DNA of 39,640 nucleotides from a virus, in IMG/VR virus record IMGVR_UViG_3300008459_000126, positions 1 to 39,640 of that record. One strand, written 5' to 3'. The notes under the pieces were generated by a model. That model saw nothing but the letters and a program-made list of their open reading frames with translations, ran no database searches and was not told the DNA's origin. Position 1 is the stretch's first letter. Each line of letters starts with the position of its first letter. Made by a program: the position numbers and the translations under genes. This document shows, piece by piece, positions 32,712-39,568 of this stretch.

Positions 32712-33488
32712 ATGGCAGTCGTCTTTAAGAGGAATCAAATACTTGGGCGGGGCGACTTGGATATATTCCTCACCAACTCGGCAGGAAATGTATCCAATGC
32801 GGCTGAGATAACTTACGCCCTCTATTTCGTAGATGTAGGTCCACCTGAAACCGATGTGCTTATAGGTGACCCTGCCCGCCTACCTGAGAACCCTTCCGTG
32901 GGCGAGTACTATGCCTCAGTACGCATACCCACCACAGCTACTTTTGGTAGATATAGGATAAGGTGGACACTCAAGGAGCTAGTCAACTCTCCCGCTCAAA
33001 CGGTCGTGCAAGAGTTCGAGGTGGTATCCGACAGCACCGTCTTAGGAACCTCTATGACTGAGGGTCAAAAGTCAATGGTTTGGAAGCTCCGTATGCTGGT
33101 CCGTGACACTAACCCAGATAAATTTTATCACTTCCGCCCACCTGAGAACGAGTCCCACATTAACAACTACAATCGCGTCTTCGGACAAGTGTGGGAAGAC
33201 GAGGAAATGTTGGAGTACCTTGAGCGGTCTTTAGACTGGTGGAATATGCAACCTCCTGAGACCGAAGATATATCTAGCCTAGATCAGCTCATCGCTCAAA
33301 AGCCCGCTTGGAGAACCCCTATACTGCAAGGTGCCATTCAGTTCGCTGCTATGGCTCTACAAGCAAATTGGATAGTGGACGAGTTCTCGGTTAGGGGGGA
33401 TACAGAGCTAGAAGTGTTGCTCCCCAACGGTCAGAAGGTTAAGCTCACCATTGAGGAACTCCATGAAATAATAAAAGGAGGGTCATAA
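32712..33488 (+). CDS. Virion (neck/connector-type) protein, N-terminal half, fused to an N-intein
   Basis: 258 residues. Residues 1-105 form a beta-sandwich-like domain (NQILGRGDLDIFLTNSAGNV; SVGEYYASVRIPTTATFGRY; VVQEFEVV) as found in neck or adaptor proteins of large myophages; residues 115-225 are helical (KSMVWKLRMLVRDTNPDKFY, LEYLERSLDWWNMQPPE, GAIQFAAMALQANWIVDEF). At S226 the sequence changes to SVRGDTELEVLLPNGQKVKL followed by TIEELHEIIKGGS and a stop: intein block A with Ser as residue 1. Joining residues 1-225 to the C-extein at 34837 gives a continuous ALQANWIVDEF-TYSIGGISLDLERSSKYE, a natural structural protein sequence. The protein must therefore be restored by trans-splicing. 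Confidence 0.85.
   Translation: MAVVFKRNQILGRGDLDIFLTNSAGNVSNAAEITYALYFVDVGPPETDVLIGDPARLPENPSVGEYYASVRIPTTATFGRYRIRWTLKELVNSPAQTVVQEFEVVSDSTVLGTSMTEGQKSMVWKLRMLVRDTNPDKFYHFRPPENESHINNYNRVFGQVWEDEEMLEYLERSLDWWNMQPPETEDISSLDQLIAQKPAWRTPILQGAIQFAAMALQANWIVDEFSVRGDTELEVLLPNGQKVKLTIEELHEIIKGGS
33387..33485 (+). other. N-terminal part of a split intein (33 residues)
   Basis: Block A is SVRGDTELEVLLPNG (Ser1, G4-D5-T6), then KLTIEELHEII, a short helix common after block A. The break comes far earlier than in DnaE-type split inteins (about 100 residues), resembling atypically split inteins such as AceL-TerL. Pairs with the C-intein at 34432-34836. Confidence 0.88.
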
Positions 33489-34432
33489 TGCTAATAAAGC
33501 AAAAAGATATAATCCAAGAGTATGGATTCAATCAAAAGCACATAAGGAGCCTGATTACTGAAGGTATTCTCAAGACCTCACCTTCAGTCGGTAATTTACC
33601 ACTAATTGAATCCAGCTCTTTTAATCTACTAAAAGAGAACGAGCATTATGTTCTCTGTAAAGAATGTGGTTCAAGGCTCGCCCAAATAACCACAAAACAC
33701 TTAAGGGCTTGCTCGGGTTTGGATCTTAAATCTTACTTCGAAAAGTACACGGACGCTCCAGTTATGTGTGCTTTTACGAAGGGAAACAAAAAGAAGTCAG
33801 AAGAGCAAAAGATTAAACAATCTAACACTTTAAAAGAAAGGTTTAAAACACCTCAAGGAGAGGAGACAAGGAAAAAGATCAGTCAAGCAAGTGCAAAGAT
33901 GCAACAAAGTGAGATAGGTGATCGGATTAAGGAATCCCTAAGGAAATCCAATAAAAACCCAGTATCTATCTGCAAGAAGAGCAATAAGTCCAAAGCTATG
34001 TGGGCTACTAAAACCCACCATGAAAAAATACAAAAATGGCAAGAGGAAAATAGAGAGCAAGTTCTAGACAGCATTAAGAATGCTAGACAATACATCAAAC
34101 ACACCTTCACAAAACCACATCAGGCTCTCAAACAGATCCTCGTTTCAGAGCGTATAGAGACTCAAACCGAGCACAATGTTTCTTACTATCAAATAGACGA
34201 GGCCATACCCCACCTCAAAATCGCCATAGAGGTTGACGGTTGTTATTGGCATGGATGTGAAATATGTGGGTTTGCTCCAACCGACAGAATATCTGGAAAC
34301 GATAAGTCCAAAAACACAAACCTCTCTAAACTAGGATGGGCTGTTCTTAGAATAAAAGAACACGAGATCTACAACGCACCCCATATCTGTCTCGAAAAAA
34401 TAAAAACTCTAATAAAGCAAAGGAGCGTGTGA
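33488..34432 (+). CDS. Free-standing homing endonuclease, Vsr-like (EDxHD) nuclease domain
   Basis: 314 residues, starting in TAATG overlap with the N-intein stop, with AGGAGGG upstream. Residues 57-90 hold a Ros/MucR-like zinc motif (CKECGSRLAQITTKHLRACS, then GLDLKSYFEKY); residues 98-205 are a basic, Lys/Ser-rich helical linker that probably reads DNA; residues 241-305 are the nuclease: KIAIEVDGCYWHG (E248, D250, H255), a following NDKSKNTNLSKLGWAVLRIK and EHEI (E291). This is the very-short-patch-repair-like fold of the I-Bth0305I homing family, known from genes fractured by split inteins. It lies precisely between the two intein halves and probably targets the uninterrupted gene. Lower GC and A-rich codons than the flanking exteins mark it as an insert. 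Confidence 0.88.
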   Translation: MLIKQKDIIQEYGFNQKHIRSLITEGILKTSPSVGNLPLIESSSFNLLKENEHYVLCKECGSRLAQITTKHLRACSGLDLKSYFEKYTDAPVMCAFTKGNKKKSEEQKIKQSNTLKERFKTPQGEETRKKISQASAKMQQSEIGDRIKESLRKSNKNPVSICKKSNKSKAMWATKTHHEKIQKWQEENREQVLDSIKNARQYIKHTFTKPHQALKQILVSERIETQTEHNVSYYQIDEAIPHLKIAIEVDGCYWHGCEICGFAPTDRISGNDKSKNTNLSKLGWAVLRIKEHEIYNAPHICLEKIKTLIKQRSV

Positions 34433-34836
34433 TGGACAATCAAATCAAACAAACAATAAAACAAGCCTTCTTAAATGGGGAGCTTAAAGTACTGTCTGTA
34501 GACAATGACACCAGCGAAGTAAAATACCAAGTTATCTCTGATGTGATGAAGCACCACACACCGCATAAGAAGATACTTAGAATAGAACTCGATAATGGTC
34601 AATTTGTTATAGCCACCGAAGACCACTCCCTCTTCACACTAGAAAGCGGAAAAATTAAGCCCATTGAGACAGACCAATTTTCGGTGGGGGATACCCTCGT
34701 TATCGTGGAGGGAGAGCAAGTTAAAGAGTGTGCCATTACAAACATTACCCTAGAAGAAAATTGTGAACACACTTATGACCTATGTGTACCCAAAAACGAG
34801 AACTTTGTACTCGCTAATGGAATACTCGCCCACAAC
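34432..34836 (+). other. C-terminal part of a split intein (about 135 residues)
   Basis: Blocks B (ATEDHSLF), F (YDLCVPKNENFVLANG) and G (ILAHN followed by T) are all intact, with the penultimate His and terminal Asn needed for branch resolution. No endonuclease domain is inside it. N- and C-parts together give about 168 residues, mini-intein size. Confidence 0.88.
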
Positions 34837-35115
34837 ACATATTCCATCGGCGGCATATCCTTAGATTTGGAGCGTAGCTCCAAGTACGAAGGCTTAAAAT
34901 CTAGTGCCGAAGCCATGTGGCAGTCCAGCGTAGAAGCCAAAACACGAACCACCAAGTTCATGCGTGGACTACAACAACCCAAATATGGCATCGGTATCCG
35001 TTCAGCCTTCGGACCCCATGTGGGTCGAGGGGTTCTTGGTCCCAGAAACTTTTTGGTTTTCCCTTTGTTTATAGTTACTTACGATATGTTATCCGCATTT
35101 TTGAGTGTGGTCTAA
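34432..35115 (+). CDS. C-intein fused to the C-terminal half of the virion protein
   Basis: Start at ATG 34432 (one-base overlap with the endonuclease stop, AAGGAG 6 bases upstream); a GTG one codon earlier is too close to that site. The first 135 residues are the intein: LRIELDNGQFVIATEDHSLF (block B, T-x-x-H), then HTYDLCVPKNENFVLANGIL (block F) and AHN before Thr (block G, with Thr as +1). The C-extein follows from T at 34837: TYSIGGISLDLERSSKYEGL and GPHVGRGVLGPRN. Its last ~20 residues (FLVFPLFIVTYDMLSAFLSV) are hydrophobic and unlike the rest, so the true 3' end may have been altered, possibly by arrival of the next endonuclease gene. Confidence 0.85.
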   Translation: MDNQIKQTIKQAFLNGELKVLSVDNDTSEVKYQVISDVMKHHTPHKKILRIELDNGQFVIATEDHSLFTLESGKIKPIETDQFSVGDTLVIVEGEQVKECAITNITLEENCEHTYDLCVPKNENFVLANGILAHNTYSIGGISLDLERSSKYEGLKSSAEAMWQSSVEAKTRTTKFMRGLQQPKYGIGIRSAFGPHVGRGVLGPRNFLVFPLFIVTYDMLSAFLSVV

Positions 35116-35173
35116 AGGCACTTCAAGAGGTTATTTTAGTAACTCATTTGGGCTTCATGTGGGGGGACTTTCT

Positions 35174-35216
35174 ATAAGTTAGATTAACCTTTACCTTTAA
35201 GAAGGGGCTAACTTAT
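35174..35216 (+). promoter_or_regulatory. Leader stem covering the start codon of the repeat-type endonuclease gene
   Basis: ATAAGTTAG (35174-35182) and CTAACTTAT (35208-35216) are perfect arms. The 3' arm includes the first two bases of the ATG (35215), and the GAAGGGG ribosome-binding site (35201-35207) is in the loop. Confidence 0.65.
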
Positions 35217-36555
35217 GGCTGTTTGTCCATATTGTAAAAAAGAGTTCAGTACTCCAACTATTAGTGGGAGACACCGCAAGGTGTGTTGGACAGATTGGAA
35301 ACCTGAACCTATCGCACCCTGTGTATGTGGTCACAACTCTACATCCAATACACAAATGAAAAGGCACAAGAGTGGGTGTGATGTGTGGAAAGGTAGGGAT
35401 CAAAAGGCGATTGCTAATGCGAGAAGGAGAAATACTTACCTTGATCGTTATGGTGTATCTAACCCTGCCCACAACAAAGAGTCTGTAGAGAAGCGTAAGC
35501 AAACGAACCTAGAACGATATGGTGCAGAAAACCCTTTTTCAAAGGAGAGTCTCGTATTTGAAAAAGTACAAGATGCTCTTGAGGGTAAGAGACCTGTCTT
35601 AAAGGGTAAGGAAAATCCGTTTGCGTGGGAGAGTGTACAGGATAAGATTAAGCAGACAAATCTTGAGAGATATGGTGCGGTCAACCCTCAGCAAAACAAT
35701 GAGGTTAAGGCTAAAACTCAAGCGACTAACCTTGATCGTTATGGTGGAACGCTATTGGGTTCAGATGAACTTAGGGCTAAGATCGAGGCTACGAATATGG
35801 ATAAATATGGTGTGCCTAATCCTAGTATGAGTGATGAGGTAAAGGCTAAGATCGTAGCCACGAATATGGAGCGGTATGGAGTACCCTACACAAGTGCTGT
35901 GGAGGAGTTTAGGCAGAAGCAAATCAAAACGATGATTGAGAACTATGGTAGCCACTATTTCGCCTCACAAAAGGGCAAAGACGATATTAGGGCTGTGATG
36001 ATGGATAGATATGGGGTTGAGTTTCCTGGTAGTATCGAGGGGCATTGGGATAGGGTTAAAGAAACCTTCCTAGAACGCTATGGTGTAGAACACCCACTAC
36101 AGCTTCAAGAGTTTAGGGACAAACAGTACGAGACAAACATAAAGAGGTATGGTACACCTTTTTTGGGCTTAGTCGCAAATAGAATGAATGGCTTCGAGTC
36201 GAGGGTTGCCTCGTACAGCGACAAGCTCACATTTACAGGTAATGGGGCGTATTGGAGATTTCTCCCTAGCAAGAAGAACTTCGATGGATCTATTGGTGGC
36301 TACAAGAACCCAGACTTTGTGGTTTGTGTGAGTGAAGACTCAGATCATCCTTATCGTGGTGCTACAAAGGTTGTAGAGTGTTTTGGAGATTATTGGCATG
36401 GGGAGTCTAAGACGGGTATGAGTAAAGAGGATCATGAGCGAAACACGATAGAGGCTTACGCTGAGGTAGGGCTTGATTGCCTTGTGATTTGGGAATCTGA
36501 TATTCTCTCAGACGAGCAGTCGGTTGTAGATAAGGTGAGGGTATTTCTGTCATAG
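35215..36555 (+). CDS. Homing-endonuclease-like protein: zinc fingers, about ten RYG repeats, Vsr-like nuclease (446 aa)
   Basis: N-terminus has two zinc-finger-like motifs (CPYCKKEFSTPTISGRHRKV-C and CVCGHNSTSNTQMKRHKSGC). Residues about 70-320 are some ten tandem units of about 23 residues with core T-N-(L/M)-(E/D)-R-Y-G-(V/A)-x-(N/H)-P. Similar repeats occur in phage endonuclease-type proteins, where they probably lie along DNA. Residues about 340-446 form the nuclease: GYKNPDFVV, KVVECFGDYWHG (Glu, Asp, His), ERNTIEAYAEVGLDCLVIWE, matching the Vsr/EDxHD layout of the endonuclease at 33488. No intron or intein is visible in this gene, so it looks like a free-standing selfish element placed right after the split-intein locus. 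Confidence 0.85.
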   Translation: MAVCPYCKKEFSTPTISGRHRKVCWTDWKPEPIAPCVCGHNSTSNTQMKRHKSGCDVWKGRDQKAIANARRRNTYLDRYGVSNPAHNKESVEKRKQTNLERYGAENPFSKESLVFEKVQDALEGKRPVLKGKENPFAWESVQDKIKQTNLERYGAVNPQQNNEVKAKTQATNLDRYGGTLLGSDELRAKIEATNMDKYGVPNPSMSDEVKAKIVATNMERYGVPYTSAVEEFRQKQIKTMIENYGSHYFASQKGKDDIRAVMMDRYGVEFPGSIEGHWDRVKETFLERYGVEHPLQLQEFRDKQYETNIKRYGTPFLGLVANRMNGFESRVASYSDKLTFTGNGAYWRFLPSKKNFDGSIGGYKNPDFVVCVSEDSDHPYRGATKVVECFGDYWHGESKTGMSKEDHERNTIEAYAEVGLDCLVIWESDILSDEQSVVDKVRVFLS

Positions 36556-36600
36556 AAATGCGGAGGTTAGCTATCCGCTAAATGTGTTTGTAGTCTATTT

Positions 36601-36650
36601 ATTATCCGAGATAGGTGATGGGTTTTAACCCAACCCCCTAGCTTGGAGTA
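36601..36650 (+). promoter_or_regulatory. SD-sequestering leader of MRTAS-tag gene 3
   Basis: ATTATCCGAGATAGG (36601-36615) pairs with CCTAGCTTGGAGTA (36637-36650), using a G-U pair and one gap, with an inner GGGTT/AACCC hairpin. GGAG serves the ATG at 36656. The pairing partners differ from genes 1 and 2 yet keep the stem. Confidence 0.7.
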
Positions 36651-36655
36651 ATGAC

Positions 36656-37426
36656 ATGAGAACAGCAAGTGATGTATTAAGAAGTTTAGAAGCTCGTATC
36701 GCCCGTTTAGAAGGTGGTCGTACTGCTTCTACTAATCAAAGTCGTAGGCGTATTGCGAGCAATGGCGTTGTGAAGTTGATGGGTAATGGTTGTCAGCTTG
36801 AGGTGAAGGATGCGGGGATTACGCTCACCGAAATGCCTATAGGTTTAAGGGGTGTTACCGTAAAGAAAGCGAGTTGGGAGAGACTCGGTTGGACGGACTA
36901 TCAGTTGTCGAGGGTGTATAGGGTGTCTTTATTTGATGCAAGTAGCATAGAGGATGCCATTAAGAAACTCGGTGGCATTTCTCGTCTCGACTTCGATGCT
37001 TGTGTTGGCTTTATTCGTGCGGTACTCACTTTCCTTGTAAAGAAGGCGGAGAAGTACCTCACCAATAAAGGGCATATCACACCAGACTTCTATTCGTTAA
37101 CTGCGGAAGTGTACAAGCCCTCTATGGATACCCTCAAGGCTGTAGAGGTGAAGCCCTTTAACTACAGACCCATTGAAATGACAGGTAAGGATTTCCATGT
37201 ATCTGTGAAATGGGAGTCAGCACAGTTCTCAAAGTTAAAGGATGACTATGACTACTCTGAGGGGACGAGTGCGTTCTATCAGCCTAAAACCCCTGCGGCG
37301 AGGCGTAAGCTGTGGTTCTTACTCGACTCTATTGGAAATATCTCCAACCTAGACTTTGAGTCGTTTAAGGCGTTGCTCACAAGGAACAAGATCCCCTTCG
37401 AGTATGTCCCCTCCGTGTGGCGTTGA
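36656..37426 (+). CDS. MRTAS-tag protein 3 (256 aa), unknown body
   Basis: Begins MRTASDVLRSLEARIARLE, then a Ser/Arg linker (GGRTASTNQSRRRIAS). The body (about 38-256) is alpha/beta: NGCQLEVKDAGITLTEMPIG, a helix around ISRLDFDACVGFIRAVLTFL, KDFHVSVKWESAQFSKLKDD and a C-terminal FLLDSIGNISNLDFESFKAL helix. Two regions share a 'G.IS.LDF.....FI/FK..L' pattern (about 103-125 and 223-243), perhaps an internal duplication. No catalytic motif recognised. It converges with the methyltransferase gene, one base between the stops. Confidence 0.7.
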   Translation: MRTASDVLRSLEARIARLEGGRTASTNQSRRRIASNGVVKLMGNGCQLEVKDAGITLTEMPIGLRGVTVKKASWERLGWTDYQLSRVYRVSLFDASSIEDAIKKLGGISRLDFDACVGFIRAVLTFLVKKAEKYLTNKGHITPDFYSLTAEVYKPSMDTLKAVEVKPFNYRPIEMTGKDFHVSVKWESAQFSKLKDDYDYSEGTSAFYQPKTPAARRKLWFLLDSIGNISNLDFESFKALLTRNKIPFEYVPSVWR

Positions 37427-37427
37427 A

Positions 37428-38648
37428 CTAAAAGAACGACTTTCCATTCCACAAGGGCGGTGGAGCATATCCTTTAGACCACACAAACACAGGCTCACAA
37501 AAGACATCTACTTGCTGAGTTTGTGTTGTACCAGGTCGCTTGTGCATTTTGTACCCTATGACTCCCTCATAGGTTGCCCCGATAGACTTCATGTAGTCTA
37601 ACATGGGTTGACATATCTCACCACCGCCTTTTTTATCCGATATGTTCACGGCTATACGACCGCCTTCTTTTAATCCAGCATAAAGCCCCCCTAGCGTCTT
37701 TAATAAAAATCCATCGAGCCACTTATCCAATGTTGGGTGTTTTATCCAACTCTGTGTGGGCTCGTTGCTGTATCGCTCTATGTCGAAGTATGGGGGAGAA
37801 GTGAAAACAAAGTCGTAATCAAGCTCGGTGTAGCTCACATCTTCAGCGGGTGAACAAATAAAACAAGCCCTCTTATCCATTTCAAACCGATGTGTTATCC
37901 AATCGTAGATGTTTTGATAGGGGGTGTGGAGTTTGGTGTTAGGGTCTATGCCTATGTAGCTCTCAGCAGTAGATGACGCTAAGAACCCAACGAGCCTATC
38001 CCCCCAACCTGCTGAGAAATCTAAGACCTTCTTAGCGTCAAAGAAATCGTAGATGTTCTTGGCGACTGAGGGTTTGAACTGACTTGCCATATAGGTGTGC
38101 ATCTTCAAGGCTCTATGAAGCACATCGGTTTGTACACCTCCGCGTGGGACTATCTCTTCGGCTATGATGCCGAAGAGACAGCGTAGGAAGTTAGACTTGC
38201 CCTTTTGGGGGTGTTTCCATTCGTGCATGGGGGAGTTATCTGTTTTCCCTAGATAACCACACTCCATGCGGAACTCTTGGGTATAGTTATTGGAGACCCA
38301 CATCCCATTGTTTGTGCCTCTAAGATAGATGGGCTTTCCCATGTAGAGAAGCTCTACGCTGGAGTTTAAGCGTGGAGAACTCCACTCTCCCAGCTCATAG
38401 GATAAGTCTTCATCACGAAGTGCTTTGTAGTTTTGGATAAGCACATCTTCGGTGTACTTGCGGTGGGGGAAGGGAAGATCCTTGATGATGTCTATGAGGT
38501 GGTCGGTTATCTCTTGCTGACTGAACGACTCGGTGATTTCTATCCAAGTGTTAGCGGAGATAAACAGGGTGTTATCCTTAACGAAGTCGTACTCAGATAG
38601 GGAGGATTTAGAGGGGGGTTTATCATACTCGAACCACATTTTTCTCAC
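37428..38648 (-). CDS. DNA methyltransferase, TSPPY type (406 aa)
   Basis: AdoMet-binding motif I is KVLDFSAGWGDRLVGF (207-222), followed by YIGIDPN (231-237, the acidic ribose-binding strand), and catalytic motif IV is FVFTSPPYFDIERYS (280-294). The order I then IV with a TSPPY core fits N4-cytosine or N6-adenine DNA methyltransferases. The N-terminal 200 residues have no recognised domain and may give target specificity. No restriction partner is next to it, so it is likely an orphan phage enzyme used for protection from restriction or for marking its own DNA. Specificity is unknown; the over-represented TGGATA octamers are one possible target to test, without direct evidence. Confidence 0.8.
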   Translation of the reverse strand: MRKMWFEYDKPPSKSSLSEYDFVKDNTLFISANTWIEITESFSQQEITDHLIDIIKDLPFPHRKYTEDVLIQNYKALRDEDLSYELGEWSSPRLNSSVELLYMGKPIYLRGTNNGMWVSNNYTQEFRMECGYLGKTDNSPMHEWKHPQKGKSNFLRCLFGIIAEEIVPRGGVQTDVLHRALKMHTYMASQFKPSVAKNIYDFFDAKKVLDFSAGWGDRLVGFLASSTAESYIGIDPNTKLHTPYQNIYDWITHRFEMDKRACFICSPAEDVSYTELDYDFVFTSPPYFDIERYSNEPTQSWIKHPTLDKWLDGFLLKTLGGLYAGLKEGGRIAVNISDKKGGGEICQPMLDYMKSIGATYEGVIGYKMHKRPGTTQTQQVDVFCEPVFVWSKGYAPPPLWNGKSFF

Positions 38649-38708
38649 TCCTTAGAAGGGTGTAAGTCTATATAGGGACAAGGCGAGTAGCTGAACAGAG
38701 AGGTTGAA

Positions 38709-39119
38709 ATGGAAATAGAGAACATAAAGACAGGTGACTACTTACTTGTAGGGACGAATGATATAGTGGTTTGTCTTGTGACGAATGTACTAACCGAACA
38801 CAAACTCCTAACCTATAGAAAACCCGCTACTGCTACTTCGAGCAGTAAGCTGAAGACCATAAAGTTTGAAGATGTGTACGCTTGGTATCCGAGAATGTAC
38901 ACCCCCATCCAAAGCTATAGGGAAGGTTGCACTCGGTCAGTAGTACAGGAAGCTGTGCTACTATCCCAAAACATACAATGGGGGGAGTCGATTTACTTTT
39001 ATGTTGAGGAGGGTAATAACCACTTAGTTCAGGGGATTGTACTTAATATAACGAACCGCTCATACATCGTAGAGGAATACGGATCGCATAGGGTATTCGA
39101 GGTTCGTAAAAGGACTTAA
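38709..39119 (+). CDS. Unknown protein, paralogue of the next gene (136 aa)
   Basis: ATG at 38709 with AGAGAGG about 7 bases upstream. All-beta pattern: a start IKTGDYLLVGTNDIVVCLVT, a middle YTPIQSYREG, and an end YFYVEEGNNHLVQGIVLNIT then RSYIVEEYGSHRVFEVRKRT. The next gene repeats these blocks in the same order (MGDYILLGT; YKPLQYRTD; YFFIEEGHPHMVESSLVKVT; KSYIVQEYVSGRFLELRRT), so the two are tandem duplicates. The small-barrel look (repeated strands, conserved G-D-Y) could bind a ligand or protein; no family recognised. It is the first gene after the minus-strand methyltransferase, diverging from it. Confidence 0.7.
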   Translation: MEIENIKTGDYLLVGTNDIVVCLVTNVLTEHKLLTYRKPATATSSSKLKTIKFEDVYAWYPRMYTPIQSYREGCTRSVVQEAVLLSQNIQWGESIYFYVEEGNNHLVQGIVLNITNRSYIVEEYGSHRVFEVRKRT

Positions 39120-39121
39120 AA

Positions 39122-39499
39122 ATGGATAACCTAGTAATGGGAGACTATATCCTATTAGGAACAACCAATCTAACTTGGTTCACCGTGGTGAGGAACCATA
39201 CAGACTGCAAAAAGGTATCGTATTATGTTCCTGGCATACGGGCTATATGCTCGGCACAATACTGTGAGGTGGTTTGTGTGGAAAAAAGACCCTACAAACC
39301 CCTTCAATATCGTACAGATACCCACAGGGTGGTGGTTAAAAACCCAGTCATATTAGCTTCAGTACAGGAGGACTTTTACTTCTTTATCGAAGAGGGACAC
39401 CCACACATGGTGGAGTCGAGCTTAGTGAAGGTGACCAAAAAGTCTTATATTGTACAAGAGTATGTCTCGGGCAGATTTTTGGAGCTTAGACGAACTTAA
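39122..39499 (+). CDS. Unknown protein, paralogue of the previous gene (125 aa)
   Basis: ATG at 39122, two bases after the previous stop, with AAAAGGAC upstream, so cotranslated with its paralogue. It conserves MGDYILLGT, YKPLQYR, DFYFFIEEGHPHMVESSL and KKSYIVQEYVSGRFLELRRT, but its central region differs (CKKVSYYVPGIRAICSAQYC) and gains cysteines. The AATGGATA octamer overlaps its start codon. Confidence 0.7.
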   Translation: MDNLVMGDYILLGTTNLTWFTVVRNHTDCKKVSYYVPGIRAICSAQYCEVVCVEKRPYKPLQYRTDTHRVVVKNPVILASVQEDFYFFIEEGHPHMVESSLVKVTKKSYIVQEYVSGRFLELRRT

Positions 39500-39526
39500 A
39501 ACTATCCCAAACGGAGCCTAAGGGTA

Positions 39527-39558
39527 TTAGGTGGGGTGTTAGAGACCACCCCACCTAA
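39527..39558 (+). promoter_or_regulatory. 12-bp hairpin abutting the ribosome-binding site of the last gene
   Basis: TTAGGTGGGGTG (39527-39538) and CACCCCACCTAA (39547-39558) are perfect arms around TTAGAGAC. The ribosome-binding site AAGGAG (39557-39562) overlaps the end of the 3' arm. No U-run follows, so it is not a plain terminator. Confidence 0.65.
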
Positions 39559-39568
39559 GGAGACAGAG

